From NCBI RefSeq assembly GCF_020532645.1, contig NZ_JAJAUZ010000002.1:214968-278967 (forward strand): a DNA stretch of 64,000 nucleotides, in the 5' to 3' direction. The DNA comes from Streptomyces bambusae. GTDB taxonomy: Bacteria > Actinomycetota > Actinomycetes > Streptomycetales > Streptomycetaceae. Both the position numbers and the translations under genes were made by a program. How positions within the stretch are numbered: position 1 is the stretch's first letter; each line of letters opens with the position of its first letter. Positions 10,742 to 20,523 of the stretch are shown here, piece by piece. The notes under the pieces were generated by a model. The model saw nothing but the letters and a program-made list of their open reading frames with translations. It was not told the DNA's origin and did not search any database.

Positions 10742-12862
10742 TCAGGCGTCAATGCGCGAGCGGTCCAGGGTGGCCGCGGAGCCGGTGATGAACTCCTTGC
10801 GCGGGGCGACCTCGTTGCCCATCAGCAGGTCGAACACCTGCTCCGCCGAGTCCAGGTCGCCGATGTTGATCCGGCGCAGGGTGCGGTGGCGCGGGTCCAT
10901 CGTGGTCTCTGCGAGCTGGTCGGCGTCCATCTCGCCGAGACCCTTGTAGCGCTGGATCGAGTCCTTGTAGCGGACGCCCTTGCGCTGGTACTCCAGCAGC
11001 GTCTGGCGCAGCTCGTTGTCCGAGTACGTGTAGACGTACTTGTCCTGGCCCTTCTTGGGCTGGACGAGCTCGATCCGGTGCAGCGGCGGCACGGCCGCGA
11101 AGACCCGGCCGGCCTCGACCATCGGCCGCATGTAGCGCTGGAAGAGCGTGAGCAGCAGGCAGCGGATGTGGGCGCCGTCGACGTCGGCGTCGACGAGCAG
11201 GACGATCTTGCCGTAGCGCGCCGCGTCGATGTCGAAGGTCCGGCCCGAGCCGGCTCCTATGACCTGGATGATCGCGCCGCACTCGGCGTTCTTGAGCATG
11301 TCCGAGACCGACGACTTCTGGACGTTGAGGATCTTGCCGCGGATGGGCAGGAGGGCCTGGAACTCGGAGTTCCGGGCGAGCTTCGCGGTGCCGAGCGCGG
11401 AGTCGCCCTCGACGATGAACAGCTCGCTGCGCTCGACGTCGTCGCTGCGGCAGTCGGCCAGCTTGGCGGGCAGCGAGGAGGACTCCAGCGCGGTCTTGCG
11501 GCGCTGCGCCTCCTTGTGCTGGCGGGCCGCGATCCGGGTCCGGGCGGCCGCGACGACCTTCTCCATCACGGCGCGGGCCTGCTGCTTGTCGTCCCGCTTG
11601 GTGGAGGTCAGGAAGGCCTTGAGCTCGCGGGCGACCACCGCGGCCACGATCCGGGCGGCCGCGGAGGTGCCGAGCACCTCCTTGGTCTGGCCTTCGAACT
11701 GCGGCTCGGCGAGACGGACGGTCACGACGGCCGTCATGCCTTCCATCGCGTCGTCCTTGACCACGTCGTCCTCGGCGACGCGGAGCAGCTTGGCCGAGCG
11801 GAGCACCTCGTTCACGGTCTTGGTGACCGAGCGCTCGAAGCCGCTCACGTGGGTGCCGCCCTTGGGGGTGGCGATGATGTTCACGAAGGACTTGACCGTG
11901 CTGTCGTAGCCGGTGCCCCAGCGCAGCGCGATGTCCACGCCGAGCTCGCGGGTGACCTCGGTGGGGGTCATGTGGCCGCGGTCGTCGAGGACCGGGACCG
12001 TCTCCTTGAAGGTGCCCTGGCCGGTCAGCCGGAGCACGTCGCAGACCGCCTTGTCCTGGGTGAGGTACTCGCAGAACTCGCTGATGCCGCCGTCGAAGCG
12101 GAAGACCTCCTCGGTCTTGCCGGCGCCGTCGATGCCCCGCTCGTCGCGGACGACGATGGTCAGGCCGGGTACCAGGAAGGCGGTCTGGCGGGCCCGCTGG
12201 TAGAGGGTCTCCAGCGAGAGCCGGGCGTCCTTGAGGAAGATCTGGCGGTCGGCCCAGTAGCGCACCCGGGTGCCGGTCCGGGTCTTGGGTACGCGCTTGC
12301 CCTTGACCAGGCCGTTCGCCGGGTCGAAGGCGGCCTCGGGGCCGGCTTCGGCGAAGAGGCCGGGGACGCCGCGGCGGAAGCTGATCGCGTGGGTGGCTCC
12401 GTTGCGGTCGACCTCGACGTCGAGACGGGCGGAGAGGGCGTTGACGACCGAGGCGCCCACGCCGTGCAGGCCGCCGGAGGCCGCGTACGAGCCACCGCCG
12501 AACTTGCCGCCGGCGTGCAGCTTGGTCATGACGACCTCGACGCCGGACAGGCCGGTCTTGGGCTCGACGTCGACCGGGATGCCGCGGCCGTTGTCCCGGA
12601 CCTCGACGGACTGGTCGTCGTGGAGCACGACCTCGATGTGGTCGCAGAACCCGCCCAGGGCCTCGTCGACGGAGTTGTCGATGATCTCCCAGAGGCAGTG
12701 CATCAGGCCACGGCTGTCCGTGGACCCGATGTACATGCCGGGACGCTTGCGGACCGCCTCGAGCCCTTCGAGGACGAGCAGGTGCCGCGCGGTGTAGTTG
12801 GAGCCGTCCCGGTCTGCTCCGGTCAGCAGCGCGCTGGAAGGCACGGACGTGTCGGCGGTCAC
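10742..12862 (-). CDS. parE: DNA topoisomerase IV subunit B
   Basis: This is the ATPase subunit of topoisomerase IV, with 706 residues. The GHKL ATPase region shows the Asn/Asp of EIIDNSVDEAL, VRDNGRGIPVD and GGLHGVGASVVNALS. The transducer domain and the TOPRIM domain follow (EGDSALGTAKLARN, DADVDGAHIRCLLL). The usual C-terminal end is RYKGLGEMDADQLAETTMD. The frame is open further upstream, but homology begins just after VTADTSVPSS. The GTG at 12862 has a strong GAGGAG ribosome site 8 bases before it, which fixes the start. It pairs with parC at the left edge of the window. Confidence 0.96.
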   Translation of the reverse strand: MTADTSVPSSALLTGADRDGSNYTARHLLVLEGLEAVRKRPGMYIGSTDSRGLMHCLWEIIDNSVDEALGGFCDHIEVVLHDDQSVEVRDNGRGIPVDVEPKTGLSGVEVVMTKLHAGGKFGGGSYAASGGLHGVGASVVNALSARLDVEVDRNGATHAISFRRGVPGLFAEAGPEAAFDPANGLVKGKRVPKTRTGTRVRYWADRQIFLKDARLSLETLYQRARQTAFLVPGLTIVVRDERGIDGAGKTEEVFRFDGGISEFCEYLTQDKAVCDVLRLTGQGTFKETVPVLDDRGHMTPTEVTRELGVDIALRWGTGYDSTVKSFVNIIATPKGGTHVSGFERSVTKTVNEVLRSAKLLRVAEDDVVKDDAMEGMTAVVTVRLAEPQFEGQTKEVLGTSAAARIVAAVVARELKAFLTSTKRDDKQQARAVMEKVVAAARTRIAARQHKEAQRRKTALESSSLPAKLADCRSDDVERSELFIVEGDSALGTAKLARNSEFQALLPIRGKILNVQKSSVSDMLKNAECGAIIQVIGAGSGRTFDIDAARYGKIVLLVDADVDGAHIRCLLLTLFQRYMRPMVEAGRVFAAVPPLHRIELVQPKKGQDKYVYTYSDNELRQTLLEYQRKGVRYKDSIQRYKGLGEMDADQLAETTMDPRHRTLRRINIGDLDSAEQVFDLLMGNEVAPRKEFITGSAATLDRSRIDA

Positions 12863-13306
12863 GCAGTTCGCTCCTCGCTGAATTTCTCTTCTGGCCCGTT
12901 CGGGCTCAGGGGTGGGTCGGCCACCGCTCAGAGGGTACCGAGGCCTGGTAGAGCCGGTGCAACGCCACCCTTGCGGCTTCTCCAGCCTAGTCCAGAACCG
13001 TACGGATGTTCGATCCCTCGATGGAGTGAAGCAAACATCACGTTCCCTTCGAGGCATGAACCATTTAGGGTTCGGGCACGTCCTCATGAACAACCGGCAC
13101 CCGCCGGAAGGCCCGGGGACTGCGACCGACAACGACAACAACGCGAAACCGTAAAGCAACGCAATACGGCTCCTTCGCCGCCAACCGGCAACAGCCGGCC
13201 AGCTCGGAAGGAAAAGTTTCGAGGAAAAGCCGCGAGCGGGAACGTTTTCGGCCTGGTTGGATGTTGACCCTGGTACGACAGCTCGTCGAGCTAGAGAAGA
13301 GGCGAC
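12863..13306. other. 444-bp divergent intergenic region between parE and the small zinc-ribbon gene
   Basis: No gene is seen here. It must hold two divergent promoters. On the minus strand TAGGCT (around 12983-12990) is a possible parE -10 box. A near-match to the LexA consensus (12999-13012, one mismatch) overlaps the place where the -35 box would be. On the plus side TTGACC occurs at about 13264, but no well-spaced -10 partner is visible. Confidence 0.4.
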
Positions 13307-13537
13307 GTGACTACTGTTCTGACCCCCGCGACCCCGCTGACGGCCGCTGACCGATGCGACCGTTGTGGCGCCCAGGCATATCTGCGCGTCGTCCTGCTGA
13401 GCGGCGGTGAACTGCTCTTCTGCGCCCACCACGGGCGCAAGTTCGAGCCGGAACTCAAGAAGATCGCCGCGGAAATACAGGATGAGACCGAGCGGCTCAC
13501 GGCCGTCCAGGCCAGCGCCGACACCGAGGAACGCTGA
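13307..13537 (+). CDS. small conserved actinobacterial zinc-ribbon-like protein (DUF7455 type)
   Basis: A 76-residue protein starting at a GTG with a GAGGCG ribosome site. It has a CxxC pair (DRCDRCGAQAY) and a second Cys/His group (ELLFCAHHGRKFEP), which together look like a small metal-binding ribbon. A helical, charged C-terminus follows. Homologues of this length sit beside hrdB in many actinomycetes; their function is unknown to me. A hairpin terminator lies just downstream. Confidence 0.8.
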   Translation: MTTVLTPATPLTAADRCDRCGAQAYLRVVLLSGGELLFCAHHGRKFEPELKKIAAEIQDETERLTAVQASADTEER

Positions 13538-13580
13538 CAGGCCTCCATCCCGACGAGCCAGGACCGGTCCAGGACCGGTC

Positions 13581-13620
13581 GACGGGCGGTCCCCCTGCGA
13601 ACCAGGGGAGACCGCCCGTC
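13581..13620. terminator. bidirectional terminator between convergent genes
   Basis: A 10-bp perfect outer stem (GACGGGCGGT / ACCGCCCGTC) is extended by a near-complementary C-rich / G-rich inner stem. It lies between the small ribbon gene and the convergent trypsin gene. Confidence 0.7.
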
Positions 13621-13647
13621 CTCATGTCCGCGCCCGGACCGTTCCGC

Positions 13648-14472
13648 TCAGCCCTCGACCAGCCCGATGAGCGGGGCGATCCGCGTGTACACCCCCGGGC
13701 TGTCGGCACGCCCGCAGCCGCGGCCCCAGGAGACCAGCCCGATCAGCTTCCCGTGGGCCACCAGCGGCCCTCCGCTGTCTCCCTGGCAGGCGTCCCGGCC
13801 GCCCCGGCTGTCTCCTGCGCAGACCATCGCGTCGGCCCGGTAGCGGCCGTCCGGGCCCCCGGGATAGGCCTCCTCGCAGGCCGCGTCGTCGAACACCGTC
13901 ACCTGCGCGGACCTTAGCCCGGTCACGTAGTCCCCGTAGCCGCTCGTGTCACCCCAGCCGTATACGGCCGCTTCGGTCCCCGGCGCGTACGCCTCGTCCC
14001 CCGGCCCGGCCATCGGGAGTACGTAGCGTGCCGGAACGGCTTCGGCGAGTGTCAGTACCGCGAGATCGCCCGCGTTGGTCATACGGTCGTACGCGGGATT
14101 GACGCGGGCCTCCCGCACCTCGACCTCGTGCCCGTCCGCTCCCAGCAGCTCGGTCCGCCCGACGACCACCCGCAGGTCCCGCAGCGACTCGACCGGGCCG
14201 CCGATCACCTGCCGGGCCAGGCAGTGCGCGGCGGTGAGCACCTTCGCGGGGGCGACCACCACGCCCCCGCAGAACTGGCCCGCCCGCGTACCCCCGAACC
14301 GGTCACGGCTCGCCAGGGCCACGACCCACGGGCTGTCCGACACCCGGACCGGCCGGCCGCCGATCACGACGCTGTCGGCGGCGGCGGGGGCCGCCGGGGC
14401 CAGGGGCGCCACGGCCGCGCCCGCAGCCAGGGAGAGCGCTCCCGCCAGGGTGCGGGCAAAGGGACGACGCAT
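13648..14472 (-). CDS. secreted trypsin-like serine protease
   Basis: A 274-residue S1 family protease. The ATG at 14472 has an AGGAGG ribosome site 4 bases upstream, so the longer open frame is not used. A signal peptide (MRRPFARTLAGALSLAAGAA, then Ala-rich to about residue 34) precedes the mature start VVIGGRPV. The catalytic triad is visible: His in LTAAHCLA, Asp in NAGDLAVLTL and Ser in CQGDSGGPLV. Six cysteines fit three disulfides. The Asp preceding the CQGDSGG segment suggests trypsin-like specificity for Arg/Lys. It is probably an extracellular enzyme of nutrition or development. Confidence 0.93.
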   Translation of the reverse strand: MRRPFARTLAGALSLAAGAAVAPLAPAAPAAADSVVIGGRPVRVSDSPWVVALASRDRFGGTRAGQFCGGVVVAPAKVLTAAHCLARQVIGGPVESLRDLRVVVGRTELLGADGHEVEVREARVNPAYDRMTNAGDLAVLTLAEAVPARYVLPMAGPGDEAYAPGTEAAVYGWGDTSGYGDYVTGLRSAQVTVFDDAACEEAYPGGPDGRYRADAMVCAGDSRGGRDACQGDSGGPLVAHGKLIGLVSWGRGCGRADSPGVYTRIAPLIGLVEG

Positions 14473-14550
14473 GGGGCCTCCTGACGCAGTGTGTGCATGA
14501 CCCCACCCAGGGTGGTACGGGGTGCCCTGCGCCGCACCCGCGCGCACGGC

Positions 14551-14588
14551 GGAGGCCCGGTGTCCCACGGTCGGGACACCGGGCCTCC
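14551..14588 (-). terminator. terminator after hrdB
   Basis: A perfect 16-bp stem (14551-14566 with 14573-14588) and a 6-base loop lie 41 bp beyond the hrdB stop codon. Confidence 0.85.
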
Positions 14589-14629
14589 GGTGAGCGTCTG
14601 CGCGGGGCCCTCGGGCACCCTGCGCCGGA

Positions 14630-16198
<1,569 letters not shown>

Positions 16199-16582
16199 GA
16201 ACAACCTCTCGGAACGATGGGAACGGCTTCCGACCCCGGCCTGGTGCTGGACCGGAGCCGACGACCACCGGCCGGGAGGGACGGCGGCGCGGGCAGGGGC
16301 CTGGGGAGCTGCACAGCACCCGCAACGGCTGCTGTGTTCCCTCCGTCGGCCATCACCACTTAAGTCATCGCATGACCTCGCGGAGCGTTACGCCCAATCT
16401 TCGTGGCCCGAGTCACATCCGCCTCGGATCCGGCGCCGAACGACGGCGTGGCGCGCCGTGCGGGGGGCGGCCGGCGGCCGCTCGCACCGCTGTCGCCGGA
16501 CCCCCCGCGAGGCCCGGCGACACCCGGTCACAGCCACCGTGGCACGGCGGCGAGCACGCCCCGGCGGGGGCTGCCCGGCCCG
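16199..16582. other. 384-bp region upstream of hrdB
   Basis: No gene is seen. It must contain the hrdB promoter or promoters and the whiH 3' end. I could not place a convincing housekeeping -35/-10 pair. A GGGAAC at the right kind of position lacks the GTT partner expected of a SigR-type promoter. The stretch nearest whiH is GC-rich and contains small inverted repeats. Confidence 0.4.
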
Positions 16583-17470
16583 TCAGTGCTCGCGCGGTGC
16601 CGGGACGACCCGCTCCACCTCCGGATGCACCATCAGGAGCTGGCGCATGGCGTTCTCGGCGCCCTGGGGGTCGTTGGCGGCGAGCGCCTCGACGATCCGG
16701 CCGTGGTGGGCCACGGAGGTCTCGCTCGGGCGGTCACACGAGGTCACGGGGTTGCCGGAGACCTGGAGGGCGGCGCAGACGATGCCGGAGAGGTGCTCCA
16801 GCATGCGGTTTCCGGCGACCTGGATGAGCAGGCCGTGGAACTCGTTGTCGGCGCGGGAGAAAGTGATCCCGTCACCCTGGGCGAGGGCGTGGCCCATGAT
16901 CTCGACCATGTCGGAGAGACGCTGCTGGACGTCGGCGCGGCCGTGGCCGGCGGCGAGGCGGGCGGCCAGCGGCTCGATGGTCCAGCGGAGCTCGTTCAGC
17001 TCGCGGCGCTGGTCCTCGCGCTGGGGGCCGAAGGCGCGCCACTCGATGATGTCGGGATCGAGCAGGTTCCAGTCGCTGACCGGGCGCACCCGGGTGCCGA
17101 CGTTGGGGCGGGCGCTGACCAGGCCCTTGGCCTCCAGGACGCGCAGCGATTCCCGGACGACGGTGCGGGAGACCTCGAAACGCTGGCCGATCTCCTCGGG
17201 CACCAGCGGGCGGTCCGCGCCGAGGTCCCCGGAGACGATCATCTGACCGAGCTGCTGGACGAGTTGGCCGTGCAGGCCGCGGCCCCGGCTGCCGGCCGCG
17301 CGGCGGCCGACCCGGGCCAGGTCGACGTCGGCACCGTCCCAGTGGGGCGGTCCGACGCGGTCGGGGCCGGGGGCTTCCGCGTAGGGGTAGCGGTCGAGTT
17401 CGCCCGGGCCGGCGAGGCCGGAGTCGGCGTGGCGGGCGGCGGTCATCATGGTGTGCGCAAGGGTACTCAC
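16583..17470 (-). CDS. whiH: sporulation regulator WhiH, GntR/FadR family
   Basis: A 295-residue GntR-family regulator. The N-terminal winged helix (PLVPEEIGQRFEVSRTVVRE, then SLRVLEAKGLVSARPNVGTRV) is followed by an FCD-type all-helical effector domain. Its metal or ligand residues lie around EFHGLLIQVAGNRMLEHLSG and VAHHGRIVEALAA. Its place immediately next to hrdB, its length and its N-terminus match S. coelicolor WhiH (SCO5819), needed for sporulation septation in aerial hyphae. The GTG at 17470 has an AAAGGA ribosome site and is preferred over upstream in-frame starts. In S. coelicolor whiH depends on the WhiG sigma factor, but I could not find a clear WhiG promoter here. Confidence 0.9.
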   Translation of the reverse strand: MSTLAHTMMTAARHADSGLAGPGELDRYPYAEAPGPDRVGPPHWDGADVDLARVGRRAAGSRGRGLHGQLVQQLGQMIVSGDLGADRPLVPEEIGQRFEVSRTVVRESLRVLEAKGLVSARPNVGTRVRPVSDWNLLDPDIIEWRAFGPQREDQRRELNELRWTIEPLAARLAAGHGRADVQQRLSDMVEIMGHALAQGDGITFSRADNEFHGLLIQVAGNRMLEHLSGIVCAALQVSGNPVTSCDRPSETSVAHHGRIVEALAANDPQGAENAMRQLLMVHPEVERVVPAPREH

Positions 17471-17640
17471 GAATCCTTTGTCGGCCGCGGTTCCACGCCC
17501 CTTGAGGTCTTTGGTGAAAAGCACACGAAAGGGTGATCGGTGCCACCTGCGCAATTGACGACTTATCGTAAGGAAACGGGCACATCCCGGGGAGTTGTGG
17601 TCCGTGCGGGGTAATCCGGCCGGATTGCGATGCCGAACGG

Positions 17641-19452
17641 TCACCAACGAACCCGACTGCGCAGGCCCGTGAACCCGTACGCGCACATCAGGACCACCAA
17701 GGACAACACCAGTGCGGTGCCCACGGGTTGGGCGAGCATCCGGAACGCGCCGAGCACGAGGCGGTCGGCCTCCGGCGGCCAGTGCGCCCAGGCCAGCCCG
17801 CGCAGCCGGGCCGCGATCCCCGAGGTGTCGTACGCGGACGGCCCCGCAAACGCCTTGCGCACCAGGGGCACCACCAGCACCGGCACCGCGACGACGGCCG
17901 CCAGACCGGCCGTTGCCGACCGGAAGACGCCGGAGGCGAGCACTCCCGCCCAGGCACAACCGATCAGCAGCCCGGCCCAACTCACGGCCGGAGTCAGCGG
18001 GTTGGCGGTTGTCCGGACCAGGTCGGTGTCGAACACCAGCCGCAGCGCGGCCCCGTCCGCGAGCACGGCCAGCGCCCCGATCAGCAGCGCGAGCCCGGCG
18101 GTGACCGCGAGCTTGGCGGTGAGCAGGCCCAGCCGCCGCGGGACGGTCCCGCGGTCGGCCGCGAGGGCGGGGTACCGGTACTCCTCACCGAACGCGAGCG
18201 CACCGAGCAACCCCGCCCCCAGCGCCGCGGGCGGCAGCGGCAGGTACCCGGGCCAGGCCGCCAGCAGCCGAGGCTGCGCCGCACCGCCGGCACGCGCGGT
18301 GACCACGGCGAGCAGCACGGACAGCACCACCGACACGGCGGTCACCACGGCGGCGGTCCGCGTCCCCGCGATCCGTCGCAGCTCGTACCGGAAGGGCCGC
18401 AGCGGTCCGCCGACCCGGCGCACCGCCGACACCGGCCCACCGGCCGCAGCCCGTCGTGGATACGGCACCGCAGCAGCGGCCCCGGTCCCGGCCCCGGCGA
18501 AGCCGCGGGCCGGTGTCCGCACCGCAGCACCGCCCTCCTGCGAGCCGGGCTCTACGGCGGGCCGGGGGACGGCGGAGGGCCCCGAGTCGCCGGTCTCGTC
18601 GGCGAGCTGGTGCACGAGGACACCGTTCAGAAACGCCGTCTCACCGATCTCCGCACAGCTGCTGCCGTACACGGAGAGCCGGTTGCCCCCCTCTTCGACG
18701 ACCTCGACGGAGCGTTGGGCGGCCCTGGCCTCGCGGCCGAGCAGAGCCGCCAGCCGCGGGGCGTGCGGAGTCCGGACGGCCACCCTCGGGCGCAGCCGGG
18801 TCCGCGCGAACTCCACGGCCTCCTGGTCGGCGACGAGCCGTCCGCCGTCGATGCTGACCACCCGGTCCGCGCAGCGCGCTGCCTCCTTGGCGTCGTCCGT
18901 GGTGAAGAGGACGACCCCGCCCAGTTCGGCATGGCTGCGCAGCAGCCCGTGCAGCCAGCTCTGCTCCCGCGCGGAGAGACCGGCGGCCGGCTCGTCCAGC
19001 AGCAGGGTGCAGGGGTCGGCGAGCAGTGCGGCGGCGAGACCGAGCCGCCGGTCCATCCCGGCGGACAGGGCACCGAGCCGCTGGTCGCGCAGGCCCGCCA
19101 TGCCGACGACGTCGAGCATCTCGTCGGCCCGGGAGGCCGGTACGCCGACCGCCGCGCACAGCATCCGCAGCTGGCCCCGGACCGTCCGGGCCGGGTGCCC
19201 GGGCACGTCGCCGAGGAGGACCCCGACCTCGCGGGCGGGATGGGCGATCCGGTGCAGGGGGCGTCCGCGGAAGTACGTGACACCGCGGCCCGCCTCCAGT
19301 TCCAGCATCAGCCGGAGGGCGGTCGTCTTGCCCGCACCCGGATCACCGAGCAGGGCGGTCACCCTCCCGGGCCGCGCCTCGAAGGTGAGGTCGTCCACGG
19401 CGGGCGGGAGGTCACGGCGGGGGGCACTGGTCAGTCCGATGGCCTGGAGCAT
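17641..19452 (-). CDS. ABC transporter with ATPase and membrane domain in one chain
   Basis: About 603 residues. The N-terminal ABC ATPase has Walker A GDPGAGKTTALRL, a degenerate signature region LGALSAGMDRRLG, Walker B CTLLLDEPAAG and an H-loop position with D in TTDDAKE. An Ala/Pro-rich linker (about residues 290-350) leads to a C-terminal half with about six transmembrane helices. It is therefore a half-transporter of exporter or ABC-2-like type. The ATG at 19452 (MLQAIGLTS) is preferred; a GTG at 19500 is open in frame. An AT-rich patch at 19500-19540 probably holds the promoter. The H-loop His is replaced by Asp, so ATPase activity may be altered. The substrate is unknown. Confidence 0.8.
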   Translation of the reverse strand: MLQAIGLTSAPRRDLPPAVDDLTFEARPGRVTALLGDPGAGKTTALRLMLELEAGRGVTYFRGRPLHRIAHPAREVGVLLGDVPGHPARTVRGQLRMLCAAVGVPASRADEMLDVVGMAGLRDQRLGALSAGMDRRLGLAAALLADPCTLLLDEPAAGLSAREQSWLHGLLRSHAELGGVVLFTTDDAKEAARCADRVVSIDGGRLVADQEAVEFARTRLRPRVAVRTPHAPRLAALLGREARAAQRSVEVVEEGGNRLSVYGSSCAEIGETAFLNGVLVHQLADETGDSGPSAVPRPAVEPGSQEGGAAVRTPARGFAGAGTGAAAAVPYPRRAAAGGPVSAVRRVGGPLRPFRYELRRIAGTRTAAVVTAVSVVLSVLLAVVTARAGGAAQPRLLAAWPGYLPLPPAALGAGLLGALAFGEEYRYPALAADRGTVPRRLGLLTAKLAVTAGLALLIGALAVLADGAALRLVFDTDLVRTTANPLTPAVSWAGLLIGCAWAGVLASGVFRSATAGLAAVVAVPVLVVPLVRKAFAGPSAYDTSGIAARLRGLAWAHWPPEADRLVLGAFRMLAQPVGTALVLSLVVLMCAYGFTGLRSRVRW

Positions 19453-19662
19453 CGCTTCTCTCGCGGGGGTGAGACCGCTCTGCGGCACGATGAATACCAC
19501 AGGGAAGATAACGCGATATGTCCGATTTTTGACGCAACTCGGCTTCCAGCCACGCCGGGTGTCAGCCCATCAGCCCGCCGGATGCAGACCACCGGACGCC
19601 AGGACCCGCAGCCCGCCTCCGGACGCCCGGACCTCGGGCGCCAGGCCCTACACCCCAAACGT

Positions 19663-19700
19663 CAGACCTCAGACCTCAGACCTCAGACCTCAGACCTCAG
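19663..19700. repeat. 7-bp tandem repeat CAGACCT, five copies
   Basis: Five exact copies of CAGACCT plus a partial sixth run from 19663 to 19700. They cover the stop codon and the last codons of the NrtR-like gene. More degenerate GGACGCC/CAGGACC-like units continue to about 19590. Confidence 0.9.
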
Positions 19701-20451
19701 GTCGCAGCATCGGCGGGTTGAGCAGGGTGGCGCCGCCGGCCCGGAACAGCTGGGCGGGCCGGCCGCCCTGGCGGGTGGTGGTGCCGCCGGCCGGCACCAG
19801 GAACCCGGGGGTCCCGGTCACCTTGCGGTGGAAGTTGCGCGGGTCCAGGGCCACGCCCCACACCGCCTCGTACACCCGGCGCAGCTCGCCGACGGTGAAC
19901 TCGGGCGGGCAGAAGGCGGTGGCGAGCGAGGAGTACTCGATCTTCGAGCGGGCCCGCTCGACGCCGTCCGCGAGGATGCGCGCGTGATCGAAGGCGAGGG
20001 CGGCGGAGCCCTCCGCGTCCCGTTCGAACCCGCCCTCGGCATCGAGGAGTTCGTCCACGGGTGCCCAGCGGGCGCTGTTGGCGTCCCCGCCCGCGCGAGG
20101 GGCCGGCAGGTCCGGGGCGAGAACCAGGTGGGCCACGCTGACCACCCGCATCCGCGGGTCCCGCTTGGGGTCGCCGTAGGTGGCGAGCTGTTCGAGGTGC
20201 GCCCCGTTGCCCGCGCCGGGCTCGGCAGGGTCGTGGGCGCACAGCCCCGTCTCCTCGGCGAGCTCGCGCGCGGCGGCGGCCGTAAGGTCCTCCTCGCCGC
20301 GGACGAAGCCGCCGGGCAGCGCCCAGCGTCCCTGGTACGGCTGCTCTCCCCGGCGGACCACGAGCGCGCAGAGCGCGTGGCGCCGCACGGTGAGGACGAC
20401 CAGGTCGACGGTGACAGCGAAGGGCGGGAAGGCCGACGGGTCGTAGGGCAT
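19690..20451 (-). CDS. NrtR-like regulator: Nudix domain plus winged helix
   Basis: A 253-residue protein from the ATG at 20451. The Nudix fold covers residues about 10-150 with the box GGFVRGEEDLTAAAARELAEE, written here as adjoining parts: GGFVRGEEDL, then TAAAARELAEETG. The C-terminal part contains the NrtR-type DNA-binding winged helix (EFTVGELRRVYEAVWGVALD, then PRNFHRKVTGTPG). NrtR proteins sense ADP-ribose and usually control NAD salvage or synthesis genes. The classical NrtR Nudix domain often has a broken box, whereas the one here looks nearly intact, so hydrolase activity is possible. The last codons lie in a 7-bp tandem repeat. The targets are not adjacent; no nad genes occur in this window. 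Confidence 0.82.
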   Translation of the reverse strand: MPYDPSAFPPFAVTVDLVVLTVRRHALCALVVRRGEQPYQGRWALPGGFVRGEEDLTAAAARELAEETGLCAHDPAEPGAGNGAHLEQLATYGDPKRDPRMRVVSVAHLVLAPDLPAPRAGGDANSARWAPVDELLDAEGGFERDAEGSAALAFDHARILADGVERARSKIEYSSLATAFCPPEFTVGELRRVYEAVWGVALDPRNFHRKVTGTPGFLVPAGGTTTRQGGRPAQLFRAGGATLLNPPMLRPEV

Positions 20452-20457
20452 GACGCG

Positions 20458-20463
20458 ATCATA
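20458..20463 (-). promoter_or_regulatory. -10 box of a probable leaderless promoter for the NrtR-like gene
   Basis: On the minus strand TATGAT is followed by exactly six bases and then the ATG at 20451. Transcription would therefore start at or next to the A of the start codon. No ribosome site precedes the ATG, which agrees with a leaderless mRNA. The -35 region is weak (around CTGTTT). Confidence 0.55.
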
Positions 20464-20523
20464 GTCGTCTGCCTGACGATAAACAGTCCCTTCCTGATCC
20501 TCCCCCACAGGCACCGTGCGCTT

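Noticed and set aside
16199..16582. SigR-type promoter before hrdB
   Set aside because: GGGAAC occurs, but GCT rather than GTT lies 18 bases downstream.
17471..17640. WhiG-type promoter before whiH (TAAA-N15-GCCGATAA)
   Set aside because: Only TTACGATAAG is present, without a TAAA partner at the right distance. I cannot support it by eye.
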